From: Opitutaceae bacterium
Lineage (GTDB): Bacteria; Verrucomicrobiota; Verrucomicrobiia; Opitutales; Opitutaceae
Assembly (NCBI GenBank): GCA_003151495.1
Contig: PLXR01000143.1
Location: 2,769-47,576, forward strand
DNA: 44,808 nt
Direction: 5' to 3'
Numbering within the stretch: the first letter of the stretch is position 1; every line of letters begins with the position of its first letter. The translations under genes and the position numbers were made by a program. Below, piece after piece: positions 11,411 to 21,092 of the stretch. The notes under the pieces were generated by a model. The model was not told the DNA's origin and made no database searches. It saw only the letters and a program-made list of their open reading frames with translations.

Positions 11411-12747
11411 GCGGAGGCGAGGGCCTGGTCCAGGACCGCCAGCATGAAGTCGGCGTCGGAGGTCGAGAAGATCATCGGCGGCTTGATGCGGAGCGTGTTG
11501 CCCCAGAGCCCGCCCTTTCCGATGAGGAGCCCCATTTCCTTGCAGGCCTCGAACACCGCCGCGCACTCCTCCTTGGCCGGCTCCTTCGTCCCCCGGTCCT
11601 TCACGAGCTCGATCCCGAGCATGAGGCCGAGGCCGCGGACGTCCCCGATCAGGGTGTGTTTCGCGGCCAGCCTCGCGAAGCCCGCCTTCAGGTAGGCGCC
11701 CACCTTCAGCGAGTTGGCCTGCAGGCCCTCGCGATCGATCACCTCGAGGACGGCGCGCGCCTGCGCGCACGCCACGGGGTTGCCGCCAAACGTGTTGAAG
11801 TGGATCCTCGTCGCCAGCGCCTGCGCGATCTTCGGCGTCGTGACGACCGCCGCGAGCGCGCAACCGTTCCCGATGCCCTTGGCCATGGTGACGATGTCGG
11901 GCACGACCCCCTGGGTCTCGAAGCCCCAGAAGTGGGTGCCCGTCCTGCCAAAGCCCGTCTGGACCTCGTCGGCGATGCACAGCCCCCCCGCCGCGCGCGC
12001 ATGGGCGTAGGCGTGCCGCAGGTAGCCCTCGGGGTAGACGACGGTCCCGCCAACGCCCTGGATGGACTCGGCGATGTAGCCGGCGATCTTCCCCGAGGAG
12101 CCGAACTGGATCAGGCTCTTGACGTCGTCCGCGTACTTGCGGCCCGCCTCGGGGTCGTCGGCGCCGTGCGGGCCGCGGTAGAGGTCGGGCAGCACCGAGT
12201 GCTGCACGCCGAACCCATGGGGCACGTTGAACTTCCAGGTGTGGTGGGAGGTGAGCCCCATCGTGGACTGGCTGCCTCCGTGGTAGCCGTTGCGGAGCGC
12301 GATCATGTCGTAGCAGCCCGTGTAGGCGCGCGCCATGAGCAGGGCGAGGTCGTTAGCCTCCGAGCCGGAGTTCACAAGGTACACCACCTTCAGGTCCCCG
12401 GGCATCCGGGCGGCGAGCTCCCTGGCGTAGAGCGCGATGTTGGGGTGCAGGTAGATCGTGGTCGTGTGCTGGAGGGTCTCGTTCTGCCTGTTGGCGGCGG
12501 CCACGATGTGCGGGTGGCAGTGGCCGCAGCTCACCGTCACGATCCCCCCGATCCCGTCCAGGTAGCGGCGGCCCTTCTCGTCGAAGAGCCACTGGGCCCT
12601 GCCCTCGACGATCATGATCGGCTTCTTGTAGTAGTGGAAGATTGCGGGGCTCAGGAACTCCTTGCGGAGCGCAAGCACCTCGTCCGCGGAGGGTCCGGAA
12701 TAGGGCTGCGGGACGTGCCCGCACGGGGGAAGGGGGATCGGTTTCAT
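11407..12747 (-). CDS. Class III aminotransferase, AGXT2-like (beta-alanine transaminase role)
   Basis: This 446-residue PLP enzyme carries the class III signature [12 protein letters not shown] and the cofactor lysine K290 in [10 protein letters not shown]. Its sequence ([25 protein letters not shown]) resembles alanine-glyoxylate aminotransferase 2, a family that also transaminates beta-alanine and 3-aminoisobutyrate. Placed one base after the NCS1 permease and near dihydropyrimidinase and methylmalonate-semialdehyde dehydrogenase, it most likely turns beta-alanine into malonate semialdehyde in pyrimidine breakdown. ATG 12747 is preferred over an upstream start at 12792, which lies inside the permease. 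The exact amino donor and acceptor are inferred. Confidence 0.85.
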   Translation of the reverse strand: MKPIPLPPCGHVPQPYSGPSADEVLALRKEFLSPAIFHYYKKPIMIVEGRAQWLFDEKGRRYLDGIGGIVTVSCGHCHPHIVAAANRQNETLQHTTTIYLHPNIALYARELAARMPGDLKVVYLVNSGSEANDLALLMARAYTGCYDMIALRNGYHGGSQSTMGLTSHHTWKFNVPHGFGVQHSVLPDLYRGPHGADDPEAGRKYADDVKSLIQFGSSGKIAGYIAESIQGVGGTVVYPEGYLRHAYAHARAAGGLCIADEVQTGFGRTGTHFWGFETQGVVPDIVTMAKGIGNGCALAAVVTTPKIAQALATRIHFNTFGGNPVACAQARAVLEVIDREGLQANSLKVGAYLKAGFARLAAKHTLIGDVRGLGLMLGIELVKDRGTKEPAKEECAAVFEACKEMGLLIGKGGLWGNTLRIKPPMIFSTSDADFMLAVLDQALASA

Positions 12748-12748
12748 G

Positions 12749-14194
12749 TCAAAGGTTGGGCGCCAGCTTGCGGAAAAGCAGGTACGCCACAAACGCTATC
12801 GCGAAGCCGGCGAACCACGCGAAGCTGTAGATCTCCGCGAAGACATGGGGCAGGTGGGCCGGGTCGACCAGCCCCACCTGGGCCAGGAACCCGGGGAGGT
12901 TCGGGAGCGCCCCGAGGAGGAATGCGGCGATCGCCGCGATGCTCCAGCCGCCCGTGTACCGGTAGCGCCCGTCCGGATCATAGAGGGCGGCGACGTCCAG
13001 CTCCCTGCGCCGGTAGACGAAGTAGTCGGCGATCATTATGCCCCCGACCGGGCCGAGCAGGGCGCTGTAGGCCACCAGCCACGTGAAGATGTATCCCGTC
13101 GGGTCGGCGACGAGCTTCCAGGGCATCATGACGACCCCGATGACCCCGGTGATGAGCCCCCCCATGCGGAACGATATCCTCCTCGGGGCAAGGTGGGCGA
13201 AGTCGTTCGCCGGCGAGACCACGTTTGCGGCGATGTTCGTGGCGAGCGTGGCCACGCAGAGGGCGAGCATCGCGACGACGAGCACGACGGGGTTCCTGAA
13301 CTGGACGAGCACCTCGAGCGGATCCCAGATCGTGTGGCCGAAGATGACCACGGTGGCCGAGGTGACCGCGACGCCGATGAAGGAGTAGAACGCCATCGCC
13401 AGCGGAAGCCCGAGCGCCTGGCCTATGACCTGGTCCCTCTGCGAGGCGGCGTACCGGGAGAAGTCGGGGATGTTGAGGGACAGCGTGGCCCAGAAGGCGA
13501 TCATCCCCGTGAGCCCCGGGATGAAGAAGGACATGAACTGGCCCGCCTTGGGCTGCCCCGGGTCGAAGGCCGAGGGCTGCGAGAGCATGGGCCCGAACCC
13601 GCCGGCCGCCCGGTACGCCCAGGCGAGGAAGACGATCCCGAGCACAATGAGGAGCGGGGCCTTGATCTGGAGGAGGAGCCGGATCGAGTCGATTCCCCGG
13701 TGGACGACCCACATGTTCACGCCCCAGAACGCCATGAAGCACGCGAACTGGGGGAGCGTGATCCCGAGGGGGCCCGTCGCCGGGGCCGCCAACGCGGGGA
13801 AAAACACCCCCAGGATCTTGTGGATCGCCTCGCCTCCGATCCAGACCTGGATCCCGAACCAGCCGCAGGCGACGAGGGCGCGCAGGAGCGCCGGGATGTT
13901 CGCGCCCACGGTCCCGAAGGAGGCGCGGCACAGGACCGGGAAGGGAATGCCGTAGCGCGTGCCCGCGTGCGCGTTCAGCAGGATCGGCACCAGCACGATC
14001 GCGTTCCCGAGGAAGATCGTGAGGACCGCCTCCCACCAGCTCATCCCCCCTCCGACCAGGGAGGACGCCAGCATGTAGGTCGGGACGCAGGCCGACATCG
14101 AGATCCACAGGGCGGCGTAGCTGCCCATCCTCCACGTGCGCCTGCCCGCGGGCACGGGGGCGAGGTCGGGGTTCTCCAGGGGGCTCAGCGTCAC
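12749..14194 (-). CDS. NCS1-family nucleobase/hydantoin permease
   Basis: A 481-residue integral membrane protein of about twelve helices. The N-terminal [14 protein letters not shown] motif and the segments [18 protein letters not shown] and [16 protein letters not shown] are typical of NCS1 transporters such as the hydantoin permease Mhp1 and uracil/allantoin permeases. It would import uracil, thymine or a hydantoin by cation symport. The start is GTG 14194, one base after the stop of the ferritin-VIT gene, and the stop is one base before the transaminase. The three genes therefore look like one transcript. Context favours uracil/thymine as substrate; the sequence alone does not decide it. 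Confidence 0.87.
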   Translation of the reverse strand: MTLSPLENPDLAPVPAGRRTWRMGSYAALWISMSACVPTYMLASSLVGGGMSWWEAVLTIFLGNAIVLVPILLNAHAGTRYGIPFPVLCRASFGTVGANIPALLRALVACGWFGIQVWIGGEAIHKILGVFFPALAAPATGPLGITLPQFACFMAFWGVNMWVVHRGIDSIRLLLQIKAPLLIVLGIVFLAWAYRAAGGFGPMLSQPSAFDPGQPKAGQFMSFFIPGLTGMIAFWATLSLNIPDFSRYAASQRDQVIGQALGLPLAMAFYSFIGVAVTSATVVIFGHTIWDPLEVLVQFRNPVVLVVAMLALCVATLATNIAANVVSPANDFAHLAPRRISFRMGGLITGVIGVVMMPWKLVADPTGYIFTWLVAYSALLGPVGGIMIADYFVYRRRELDVAALYDPDGRYRYTGGWSIAAIAAFLLGALPNLPGFLAQVGLVDPAHLPHVFAEIYSFAWFAGFAIAFVAYLLFRKLAPNL

Positions 14195-14195
14195 C

Positions 14196-15155
14196 TCAGG
14201 AGGACCCGATCAGCATGCCCGCGATGAAGACCAGCACGCCGCCCACGATCACCTGGAATGCCGCCGAGAGGAACGGCGTGTCCATGTAGTGGTGGCGTAT
14301 CCATGAGATCACGAGCAGTTCCACCGCGACGACGGCGATGGCCACCGTGAAGGCCGAGTGGAAGTCGCCCAGGAGGAAGGGGAGGGTGTGGCCGAGGCCG
14401 CCGGCGGCGGTCATGAGCCCGCAGACAACACCGCGCAGGAGGGGGTGGCCCCTGCCGCTTATCGCGCCGTCGTCCGAGAGGGCCTCGGCGAATCCCATGC
14501 TGATGCCGGCGCCGACCGAGGAGGCGAGCCCCACGAGAAGGGCGTCGCGGCTGCTGTGCGTCGCGAATGCGGCCGCGAAGAGCGGGGCGAGCGTCGAGAC
14601 CGACCCGTCCATGAGCCCGGCCAGGCCCGGCTGGACGACCTGCAGGACGAACATCCGCCGCTGGCTCTCATCCTCGATCGCCCGGGCGCCGGAGGCGACC
14701 TGCTCCTTCTCGAGCCTCTCGGCGAGCGCGGAATGCTCCGCCTCGGCCACGGCGAGGTCCCCCAGGAGCTTCCTGGTCCCTGCGTCCTCCGTCCTCTCCG
14801 CGGAGACTTCGTAGAACCGGCGCGACCCGAGCTCCATCACCCCGATCTGCCTGCGAACCTGGGCCACGGTGAGGACGCTCATCAGCCACACGGGCTTCTG
14901 CCTGACGAGCCCCTTGACGTCCGCCCTGTGGATCTGGGGGATATGTTCGCCGAAGCGGGAGCGGTACATGTCGATCAGGCGCTGGCGGTGGACGGACTCC
15001 TCCTGCTGCATCCGCGTCAGGGAGGCCGCCGTCGAGGGGAACGTCCCGTGCAATCGGTCGGCCATGTCGCCATAGATGCGGCCGTCCTCCTCTTCCATGG
15101 ATATGGCGAGTGCCAGGATCTCCTGTTCAGAAAGTTTCGAAAACGCCTTTGGCAT
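14196..15155 (-). CDS. Ferritin-like/VIT1 fusion membrane protein (MbfA-like iron transporter)
   Basis: The 319-residue protein has an N-terminal ferritin-like four-helix domain (about 1-150) with paired Glu/His motifs: [25 protein letters not shown] and [11 protein letters not shown]-terminal VIT1/CCC1 domain with several membrane helices follows (about 165-319; [30 protein letters not shown]). This is the architecture of MbfA, which exports iron and protects against peroxide in alpha-proteobacteria. It is the first gene of a tight three-gene unit with the permease and transaminase, an unexpected neighbour for an iron exporter. A divergent 324-base region separates it from the DUF4097 gene. 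The transported ion here is inferred. Confidence 0.85.
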   Translation of the reverse strand: MPKAFSKLSEQEILALAISMEEEDGRIYGDMADRLHGTFPSTAASLTRMQQEESVHRQRLIDMYRSRFGEHIPQIHRADVKGLVRQKPVWLMSVLTVAQVRRQIGVMELGSRRFYEVSAERTEDAGTRKLLGDLAVAEAEHSALAERLEKEQVASGARAIEDESQRRMFVLQVVQPGLAGLMDGSVSTLAPLFAAAFATHSSRDALLVGLASSVGAGISMGFAEALSDDGAISGRGHPLLRGVVCGLMTAAGGLGHTLPFLLGDFHSAFTVAIAVVAVELLVISWIRHHYMDTPFLSAAFQVIVGGVLVFIAGMLIGSS

Positions 15156-15479
15156 GGATGACCGTCCGGTTTACCGACCTTAGAAAGGAGCCGCGGCTGG
15201 CTCCAGCAACAAAACGTTGGCGAGTGCCGCCTTGCGCATGTGGGCCCCGTGGCCGCAAAGGCAGGGTGGCCGGCTCGCGCCGTTGCCGTAGTGACGCGAC
15301 TGTTTCGCCGTTAAAGCCTAACATAAAGCATGTTACGGTGTTCCGCTCCAATGCCGCGGACGGGATATGGAGCTCCCCCCCGCCGGGCGAGCAAGGGCGC
15401 TGCGGCACGCCGGGGCAGGCTTCCCAAATGTGTAACATTCGGGCCTTCCCGCGTGTTAATAGACCAACGACCCCCAACC
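15156..15479. promoter_or_regulatory. Divergent intergenic region with three TAACAT boxes
   Basis: This 324-base region lies between the MbfA-like gene (minus) and the DUF4097 gene (plus), so it should hold both promoters. It contains CTAACAT at 15318-15324, its inverted partner ATGTTAC at 15330-15336 (a perfect 6-base dyad with a 5-base spacer) and GTAACAT at 15432-15438. These AT-rich repeats stand out in GC-rich DNA and could be operator half-sites. The part at about 15200-15315 has several GC-rich self-complementary segments but matches no riboswitch family I can recognise. No gene is seen. Confidence 0.4.
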
Positions 15480-16421
15480 ATGTCTTCCCTCCAACGCCTC
15501 CTCTCAATCGCCGGCGCCCTCGCCGTTTTCACCGCAACCGCCTCCGCCAAGATCGAGCGCGTCGTTGAAAAGTCCTTCCAGGTCCAGCCGGGCGTCCAGC
15601 TGAAGGTCTCGACCTCGGGCGGCGACGTCCGCGTCTCGCCCTCCTCGGACTCCGTCGTCAAGGTCATCGCGAAGGAGCACATCCGCGCGGGCTCCGACGC
15701 CGAGGCGGAGGAAATCCTCAAGAAGCTCGACCTGAAGATCGAGCAGTCGGGCAACTCGGTCGAGGCGTCAGCCTCCTACGAGAACCAGATGGGGTTCCAC
15801 TTTGGCAGCTGGCCCCCGGTGCAGGTCGACTTCATCGTGACGGTCCCCGCCAGCGCCTCGGTCGACCTCAAGACCTCCGGGGGCGACGTGGTCGTCGGCG
15901 ACCTCGAGGGCAGGGTGCGCGCCCACACGTCCGGGGGCGACGTGAAGCTCGGCTCCATCGGGGGCGACGTTGACGCGTCGACCTCGGGCGGCAACGTGGT
16001 CCTCTCCGAGGGCCGCGGATCCGTCAATCTCTCGACTTCCGGGGGCAACGTGTCGGCCGACAGGATCATCGGCGCGGCGAGCCTCAAGACCTCGGGCGGG
16101 GACATCAAGGTCGACTCCGTTGAGAACACGCTGACGGCCGAGACGAGCGGCGGTGACGTGAGGGCGGGTTTCTCCGGGGCCCTCAAGGGCGACTGCAGAC
16201 TTTCCACCTCCGGCGGGGAGGTTAAGGCAATCGTCGGCAAGGAGGCGGCCTTCCACCTGGACGCGGCGACGAGCGGGGGCGAGGTCGAGGCGGCCGGCAT
16301 CACGATCACTATCGACCGGGGCGGGATGGGCAAGAGCACCCTCGCGGGAGAGGTGAACGGGGGCGGCCCGCTCCTGAAGCTCCGCTCGAGCGGCGGCGAC
16401 ATCAAGGTGGTCGTCCGCTGA
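15480..16421 (+). CDS. Secreted DUF4097-type beta-helix repeat protein
   Basis: The 313-residue protein has a signal peptide (about 1-24, ending TASA) and is dominated by a short repeat with the core (T/S)SGG(D/N/E)V, seen more than ten times between about residues 40 and 310 at intervals near 20 residues. This is the pattern of DUF4097 putative adhesins, which fold as right-handed beta-helices. No catalytic residues are visible. The ATG at 15480 is chosen because the signal peptide starts there; the frame is open upstream. It is divergent from the iron-transporter gene and convergent with dihydropyrimidinase, so it is not part of the catabolic units on the other strand. Confidence 0.8.
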   Translation: MSSLQRLLSIAGALAVFTATASAKIERVVEKSFQVQPGVQLKVSTSGGDVRVSPSSDSVVKVIAKEHIRAGSDAEAEEILKKLDLKIEQSGNSVEASASYENQMGFHFGSWPPVQVDFIVTVPASASVDLKTSGGDVVVGDLEGRVRAHTSGGDVKLGSIGGDVDASTSGGNVVLSEGRGSVNLSTSGGNVSADRIIGAASLKTSGGDIKVDSVENTLTAETSGGDVRAGFSGALKGDCRLSTSGGEVKAIVGKEAAFHLDAATSGGEVEAAGITITIDRGGMGKSTLAGEVNGGGPLLKLRSSGGDIKVVVR

Positions 16422-16438
16422 GCCGCGGGGCGCCGGAA

Positions 16439-17821
16439 TCAGGCCCTGCTCGGGGTCCTCCTCAGGAACCTGCCCCCCGCCGGGTCCCCGACGAACACCC
16501 CGTCGCGCACCGTAACCTTGCCCCGCACCGTGACGGCGCTGGGCCGCCCCTCGGTCTTCCAACCCTCGAAGGCGCTGTAGTCGACGTTCATGTGGTGGGT
16601 CCGGGCGGAGATCACGCCGCGGTGGTCGGGATCGTAGATGACCAGGTCCGCGTCTGACCCGGGCTGTATCGCCCCCTTCCTCGGATAAAGGTCGAAGATC
16701 CTCGCCACCTGGGTGCTCGCGGCGTTCACGAGGGTGTGGAGGTCGATCCGCCCGGCCCTGACCCCGAAGGTGTGGAGCAGGTTGATCCTCTCCTCCAGGG
16801 AGGGGATCCCGTTGGGTATCTTCGTGAAGTCGCCCTCGCCCATCCGCTTCTGCCCATCGAAGTCGAACGGCGCATGGTCGGTCGCCACGGTCTGGATAAG
16901 GCCCTCCCTCAGCCCGTTCCAGAGGACCGGCTGGTTGGCGGCGTCGCGGAGGGGCGGGGACATCACGTACTTGGCCCCCTCGAAGTCGGGGCGCTCCGCC
17001 CATGTCTTGTCGAGCACGAGGTACTGGATCAGCGTCTCGATCGAGACTTGGACCCCCCGGCGCCGGGCGGCCAGGGCCTCCTCCAGCGCCTCCCGGCAGC
17101 TCAGGTGGACAATGTAGGTGTGCGCGCCCGTCATCTCGGCGAAGGTCATGAGGTGATGCACGCCCTCGGCCTCCACCTCCGGCGGGCGGCTCTCGTGGTG
17201 GCGCCCGGGATCGGTCTTTCCCGCCGCCAGGAGCTCCCTCTGCCTCTCGAAGACCAGGGTCTCGTTCTCGCAGTGCGCGGTGACGATCACCCCGAGTTCG
17301 CGGGCGAGCCGGAGCGTCCGGTAGAGCTCCGTGTCGTCGATCCCGAACGCCCCCTTGTAGGCCAGGAATATCTTGAAGGAGCTGATCCCGCGGCCGACGA
17401 TTTCCCGCAGCTGGGACTCGGTGGCCGCGTCGTAGCGCGTCGCGCCCATGTGGAACGTGAAGTCGCACGCCGAGCGGCCCTCGGCCTGCGCCCTCCAGTG
17501 CTCGAACGCCCCGAGGGCGTCGTCCGCCCGGGCCGGGCAGCACATCTCGATCAGGGTGGTCGTGCCCCCGATGAGCGCGGCCCTGCTGGCCGTCTCGTAA
17601 GTGTCCTTGGCGAGCGTCCCCATGAAGGGGAGCGTGATGTGGACGTGCGGGTCTATGAACCCGGGGAAGACGTACTTCCCGCGGGCGTCCACGACCTCGG
17701 TGCCCGGCGGGGGCTCGATGTGGGGGGCGATCCGCGTGATAGTCTCCCCCTCGCAGAATATGTCGGCGCGCGTCCTCGAGTCCGCCGTCACGATCTCGCC
17801 GTCTTTCACAAGGAGGGGCAT
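16439..17821 (-). CDS. hydA: Dihydropyrimidinase (D-hydantoinase)
   Basis: The 460-residue amidohydrolase opens the ring of 5,6-dihydrouracil or dihydrothymine to the N-carbamoyl beta-amino acid. The binuclear-zinc ligands are visible: HVH (H59, H61), the lysine expected to be carboxylated (K150 in SSFKIFLAYK), H184 in TAHCENE, the histidine in IVHLSC, and the aspartate in ATDHAPF. Length matches bacterial dihydropyrimidinases. It is the last gene of the unit preA - GNAT - mmsA - hydA, seven bases after mmsA. Hydantoin hydrolysis is possible, but PreA and the semialdehyde dehydrogenase in the same unit favour pyrimidine degradation. Confidence 0.92.
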   Translation of the reverse strand: MPLLVKDGEIVTADSRTRADIFCEGETITRIAPHIEPPPGTEVVDARGKYVFPGFIDPHVHITLPFMGTLAKDTYETASRAALIGGTTTLIEMCCPARADDALGAFEHWRAQAEGRSACDFTFHMGATRYDAATESQLREIVGRGISSFKIFLAYKGAFGIDDTELYRTLRLARELGVIVTAHCENETLVFERQRELLAAGKTDPGRHHESRPPEVEAEGVHHLMTFAEMTGAHTYIVHLSCREALEEALAARRRGVQVSIETLIQYLVLDKTWAERPDFEGAKYVMSPPLRDAANQPVLWNGLREGLIQTVATDHAPFDFDGQKRMGEGDFTKIPNGIPSLEERINLLHTFGVRAGRIDLHTLVNAASTQVARIFDLYPRKGAIQPGSDADLVIYDPDHRGVISARTHHMNVDYSAFEGWKTEGRPSAVTVRGKVTVRDGVFVGDPAGGRFLRRTPSRA

Positions 17822-17828
17822 GGGAGGG

Positions 17829-19325
17829 TCACTTTCTCCAGACGTCGTCGGACGAGCCGCCGAACCAGCGGGTCGTGACCGTCTTCTGCTGGGTGTAGAA
17901 CTGCACGGCCTCGCGGCCCTGGATGTGGAGGTCCCCGTAGAACGAGGCGTCCCATCCCGTGAACGGGAACATGGCCATGGTCGCCGGCACGCCGACGTTT
18001 ATCCCGACCATCCCCGCCTTGACGCGGTGCTTGAACGTGCGGGCGGCAGCGCCCGACGAAGTGAAGATCGAGGCGCCGTTGCCATAGGCCGAGCGGTTCG
18101 CGGCCTCGATCGCCTGGTCCAGGTCCTCCATGCGCATCACGTTTAGGACGGGCCCGAAGACCTCCTCGCGCGCGATCGTCATCGCCTCGCTCACGTGGTC
18201 GATGACCGTGGCCCCGAGGTAGAACCCGTTCGGCGCATCGGCCACCCGGGCGTCCCTCCCGTCGCACGCGATCCTCGCACCCTCGCGCTCCCCGCTGTCG
18301 ACCAGCCCGCGGACCCGGTCGCGGTGGGCCCCCGTGATCAGGGGCCCCATGTCGGGCTGGGACATCGGCGTGTCCGTGCGGCCTATCTTGACGGAGCGCG
18401 CCGCGTCGACGAGCTGCGGGAGCATCGCGTCGCCCGCCTTCCCGACCGCGATCGCGGTCGAGCCCGCCATGCACCTCTCCCCCGCGCATCCGAACGCGGC
18501 GGAGGCCAGCGCCTCGACCGAGCGCGGGAGGTCGGCGTCGGGCATGACGATGATGTGGTTCTTGGCGCCGCCGTTCGCCTGGACCCTCTTGCCGTGGCGT
18601 GTCGCGGTGTCGTAGATGTGCTTGGCGACGGGGGACGACCCGACGAAGGAGACCGCCCTCACCCTGGGGTGGACCAGGAGGGCGTCGACGCACTCGCTCC
18701 CGCCGTGGACGACGTTGACGACGCCCTTGGGAAGGCCGGACTGGGCAAGGAGCTCCACGAGGAGCACCGCGGTCAGGGGGACCTTCTCGCTCGGCTTGAG
18801 GACGAACGTGTTGCCGCAGGCGATCGCGAGCGGGAACATCCAGAGCGGGACCATGGCGGGGAAATTGAAGGGGGTGATCCCCACGCAGACGCCGAGCGGC
18901 TGGAGCGTCGTCTCGCAGTCGACGTTGCGCGCCATGTTCTCGAGGGTGTCGCCAAAGAGGAGCGTCGGGGCCCCGCAGGCGTACTCGATGTTCTCGATCC
19001 CCCGGTAGAGGCTCCCGCGGGACTCGACCAGCGTCTTTCCGTGCTCGAGGGAGACGCTCGCGCACAGCCGGTCGAAGTTCTCCTCGACGAGGTGCCGGTA
19101 GCGGAAGAGGTAGCGCGCCCGCTCTATGGCCGGCGTGTCCCGCCAGGCGGGGAACGCGGCCTCGGCCGCGTCGACGGCTGCGTTCACCTCAGCCGACCCG
19201 CCCAGGGGGCACTCGGAGATCACGTCGCCCGTGGACGGGTTGTACACGGGCGTGCCCGCGAGCCTGGGCTGGGCCCACTCGCCCCCGATGTAGAATGGGC
19301 AGGGGATGAGGTGCGCCGGCTTCAT
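17829..19325 (-). CDS. mmsA: Methylmalonate-semialdehyde dehydrogenase (CoA-acylating)
   Basis: The 498-residue aldehyde dehydrogenase carries the MMSDH hallmarks: GITPFNFPAMVPLWMFP, GGAKNHIIVMPDAD and the catalytic cysteine in GCAGERCMAGS. It oxidises malonate or methylmalonate semialdehyde with NAD and CoA to acetyl-CoA or propionyl-CoA, releasing CO2. In this unit it would finish uracil and thymine catabolism after the transaminase step. Its ATG overlaps the GNAT stop by four bases. The same enzyme also serves valine and inositol breakdown, but no other gene of those routes is present. Confidence 0.92.
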   Translation of the reverse strand: MKPAHLIPCPFYIGGEWAQPRLAGTPVYNPSTGDVISECPLGGSAEVNAAVDAAEAAFPAWRDTPAIERARYLFRYRHLVEENFDRLCASVSLEHGKTLVESRGSLYRGIENIEYACGAPTLLFGDTLENMARNVDCETTLQPLGVCVGITPFNFPAMVPLWMFPLAIACGNTFVLKPSEKVPLTAVLLVELLAQSGLPKGVVNVVHGGSECVDALLVHPRVRAVSFVGSSPVAKHIYDTATRHGKRVQANGGAKNHIIVMPDADLPRSVEALASAAFGCAGERCMAGSTAIAVGKAGDAMLPQLVDAARSVKIGRTDTPMSQPDMGPLITGAHRDRVRGLVDSGEREGARIACDGRDARVADAPNGFYLGATVIDHVSEAMTIAREEVFGPVLNVMRMEDLDQAIEAANRSAYGNGASIFTSSGAAARTFKHRVKAGMVGINVGVPATMAMFPFTGWDASFYGDLHIQGREAVQFYTQQKTVTTRWFGGSSDDVWRK

Positions 19326-19867
19326 GGTTTCGGGTCGAGGGTCTGGGGGGGGAGGGTGGGCTCAGCAGGAGAGTCGATCTCGGGGCGCAGTGCGAGCTCC
19401 CACCATCCCACGTCCCTCCAGGCACCGAGCTTGTAGCCGACCTTCCTGTAGACCCCGACCGGCTTGAATCCCAGTGCCTCGTGGAACGCCTGGCTGGCGG
19501 GGTTGGGGACGAGGATCCCCGCGTAGGCCTTGAAGAGGCCCTGGCCGCGCAGCCGATCGAAGAGCTCGGCGTAGAGCGCTCGGCCGACGCCCCGGCCCCG
19601 GTGCGCCTCGTGGATGTAGATCGTCACCTCGACGACCCAGCGGTAGGCGGCCCTCTCGCGGTGCGGGGAGGCGTAGGCGTACCCCGCGATCCGCCCGTCG
19701 CGCTCGTCGACGAGCCAGGGCAGGCGGCGCCTGATCCTCTCGATTCGGGCCGCGACCTCGGGGGCGTCCGGCGCCTCGGTCTCGAAGGAGACGCAGGAAT
19801 CCTCGCAGAACGGCCTGTAGATCGCCGCGATCTGCGGCGCGTCCTCCTTTTCAGCCAGGCGGATCAT
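19322..19867 (-). CDS. GNAT acetyltransferase, phosphinothricin-acetyltransferase-like
   Basis: The 181-residue protein has a GNAT fold with the acetyl-CoA-binding motif HRGRGVGRALYAELF, an N-terminal IAAIYRPFCEDSCVSFE segment and a C-terminal FHEALGFKPVGVYRKVGYK. These are typical of the Pat/bar-like subgroup that N-acetylates small amines, phosphinothricin or methionine sulfone. It is translationally coupled to mmsA (four-base overlap) and 13 bases after preA. Its role in a pyrimidine unit is unclear; acetylating an amino intermediate or a toxic analogue is possible. Substrate unknown. Confidence 0.85.
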   Translation of the reverse strand: MIRLAEKEDAPQIAAIYRPFCEDSCVSFETEAPDAPEVAARIERIRRRLPWLVDERDGRIAGYAYASPHRERAAYRWVVEVTIYIHEAHRGRGVGRALYAELFDRLRGQGLFKAYAGILVPNPASQAFHEALGFKPVGVYRKVGYKLGAWRDVGWWELALRPEIDSPAEPTLPPQTLDPKP

Positions 19868-19880
19868 CGTCGGGCCGAGA

Positions 19881-21005
19881 CTACTGCCTGGAAAGGGCGT
19901 CGGACTGCTTCACGAACTCGTCCCCGCTCCATTCCCCGTCGGACCTGACCGTCCTCTTCGCTTCCGCCTTCTGGGCGGCCTTCCGCTCGGACTGGCGGCG
20001 CACGAGGTCCGCGTGGGTGGTGAAGTAGTCGAGGCTCCTCCCCTTGAAGTCGGCGAGCGTCTCGAACTTGTGCCTCTCCATGAACGCGAGGAGCTCCTCG
20101 CACATGGGCCTGACGCACTCGTATCCGAACTTCATGACGCCCGTGCAGACCTGCACGGTGTCGGCCCCGAGGAGGATGAACTGCGCGGCGTCGTTCCCGC
20201 TCTCGATCCCGCCCAGCCCGGACAGGCTGCGGCCCGGGAACTCCCGGCGGATCATCGTCGCTATCTCCATCACCATCCTGAGCGCGATCGGCCTGACGGC
20301 CTTCGAGGAGTAGCCCCCGGGGGTCGTCCATCCCTCCACTGAGGGCTCCGGGCGGAGCGTGTCGAGGTTGACCCCCATGACGCTGCGGATCGTGTTGATG
20401 GCGCTTATCCCCTGGCATCCCGCCGCGAGGGCGGCCCGGCTCGGGTCCTCGATGTGGGTGATGTTCGGGGTCATCTTGGCCCACACCGGCCTTTTCGCCG
20501 CTCCCATGACCCAGCCGCAGACCTCGCCCAGGACCTCGGGGTCCTGGCCCATGGCCGCCCCCATCTTGCGCTCGGGAAGCCCGTGCGGGCACGAGAAGTT
20601 GAGCTCGAAGGCGTCGACCCCCGCCGCCTGGCAGCGCTCCACGATCTCGATCCACCCGTCCTTCCGGTACTCCTCCATGATCGAGGCGATCAGGACCCCG
20701 CCCGGGTTGGCGTCCTTGCACCTCTTGAACTCGTCTATCCAGATGTCGAAGGGCCGGTCGCTTATGAGCTCTATGTTCTCCCACCCGATGACCTCGCGCC
20801 CGTCCGAGGAATGCAGCTTTGCGTAGCGTGGCGTCACGTTGACGACCTTTGAGGCGTCGAGGCTGACGGTCTTCGCGATCACCGCGCCCCAGCCCTCGCG
20901 GAACGCCCGGTTGATGACGCTCAGGTTCGTGCCGGGGGGGCCCGACCCTATCACGAAGGGATTGGGGAGCCTAAGTCCGTCGACGGTGGTCGCTAGAGTC
21001 GGCAT
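19881..21005 (-). CDS. preA: Dihydropyrimidine dehydrogenase, PreA-type catalytic subunit lacking the Fe-S tail
   Basis: The 374-residue FMN TIM-barrel protein corresponds to the catalytic half of dihydropyrimidine dehydrogenase, which reduces uracil and thymine. It has GSGPPGTN near residue 20, the active-site loop ELNFSCPHGLPERKMG with C139 as the presumed proton donor, and the FMN phosphate region GGIESGNDAAQF. E. coli PreA is about 411 residues and ends in a ferredoxin domain with two CxxCxxC clusters. Here no cysteine occurs after about residue 310, and the tail is a polar Lys/Glu-rich helix. No PreT-like flavoprotein is nearby, so the electron donor is unknown. It is first in the four-gene unit and diverges from the amidohydrolase. 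Confidence 0.87.
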   Translation of the reverse strand: MPTLATTVDGLRLPNPFVIGSGPPGTNLSVINRAFREGWGAVIAKTVSLDASKVVNVTPRYAKLHSSDGREVIGWENIELISDRPFDIWIDEFKRCKDANPGGVLIASIMEEYRKDGWIEIVERCQAAGVDAFELNFSCPHGLPERKMGAAMGQDPEVLGEVCGWVMGAAKRPVWAKMTPNITHIEDPSRAALAAGCQGISAINTIRSVMGVNLDTLRPEPSVEGWTTPGGYSSKAVRPIALRMVMEIATMIRREFPGRSLSGLGGIESGNDAAQFILLGADTVQVCTGVMKFGYECVRPMCEELLAFMERHKFETLADFKGRSLDYFTTHADLVRRQSERKAAQKAEAKRTVRSDGEWSGDEFVKQSDALSRQ

Positions 21006-21092
21006 CGGTTATCGTCTCCACGCAAGGGTCGGGCATAATTCGCTCGTTTCCAAGCAGCAACTGGGCCAGCCTAGGGCAGACGCACCCACGAG

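Noticed and set aside
15200-15316. Riboswitch-like structured leader before the DUF4097 or iron-transporter gene
   Set aside because: Short matches to the B12 box (minus strand) and to a c-di-GMP-I core (plus strand) are partial and lack the rest of either aptamer. A covariance-model search would decide; I do not claim it.
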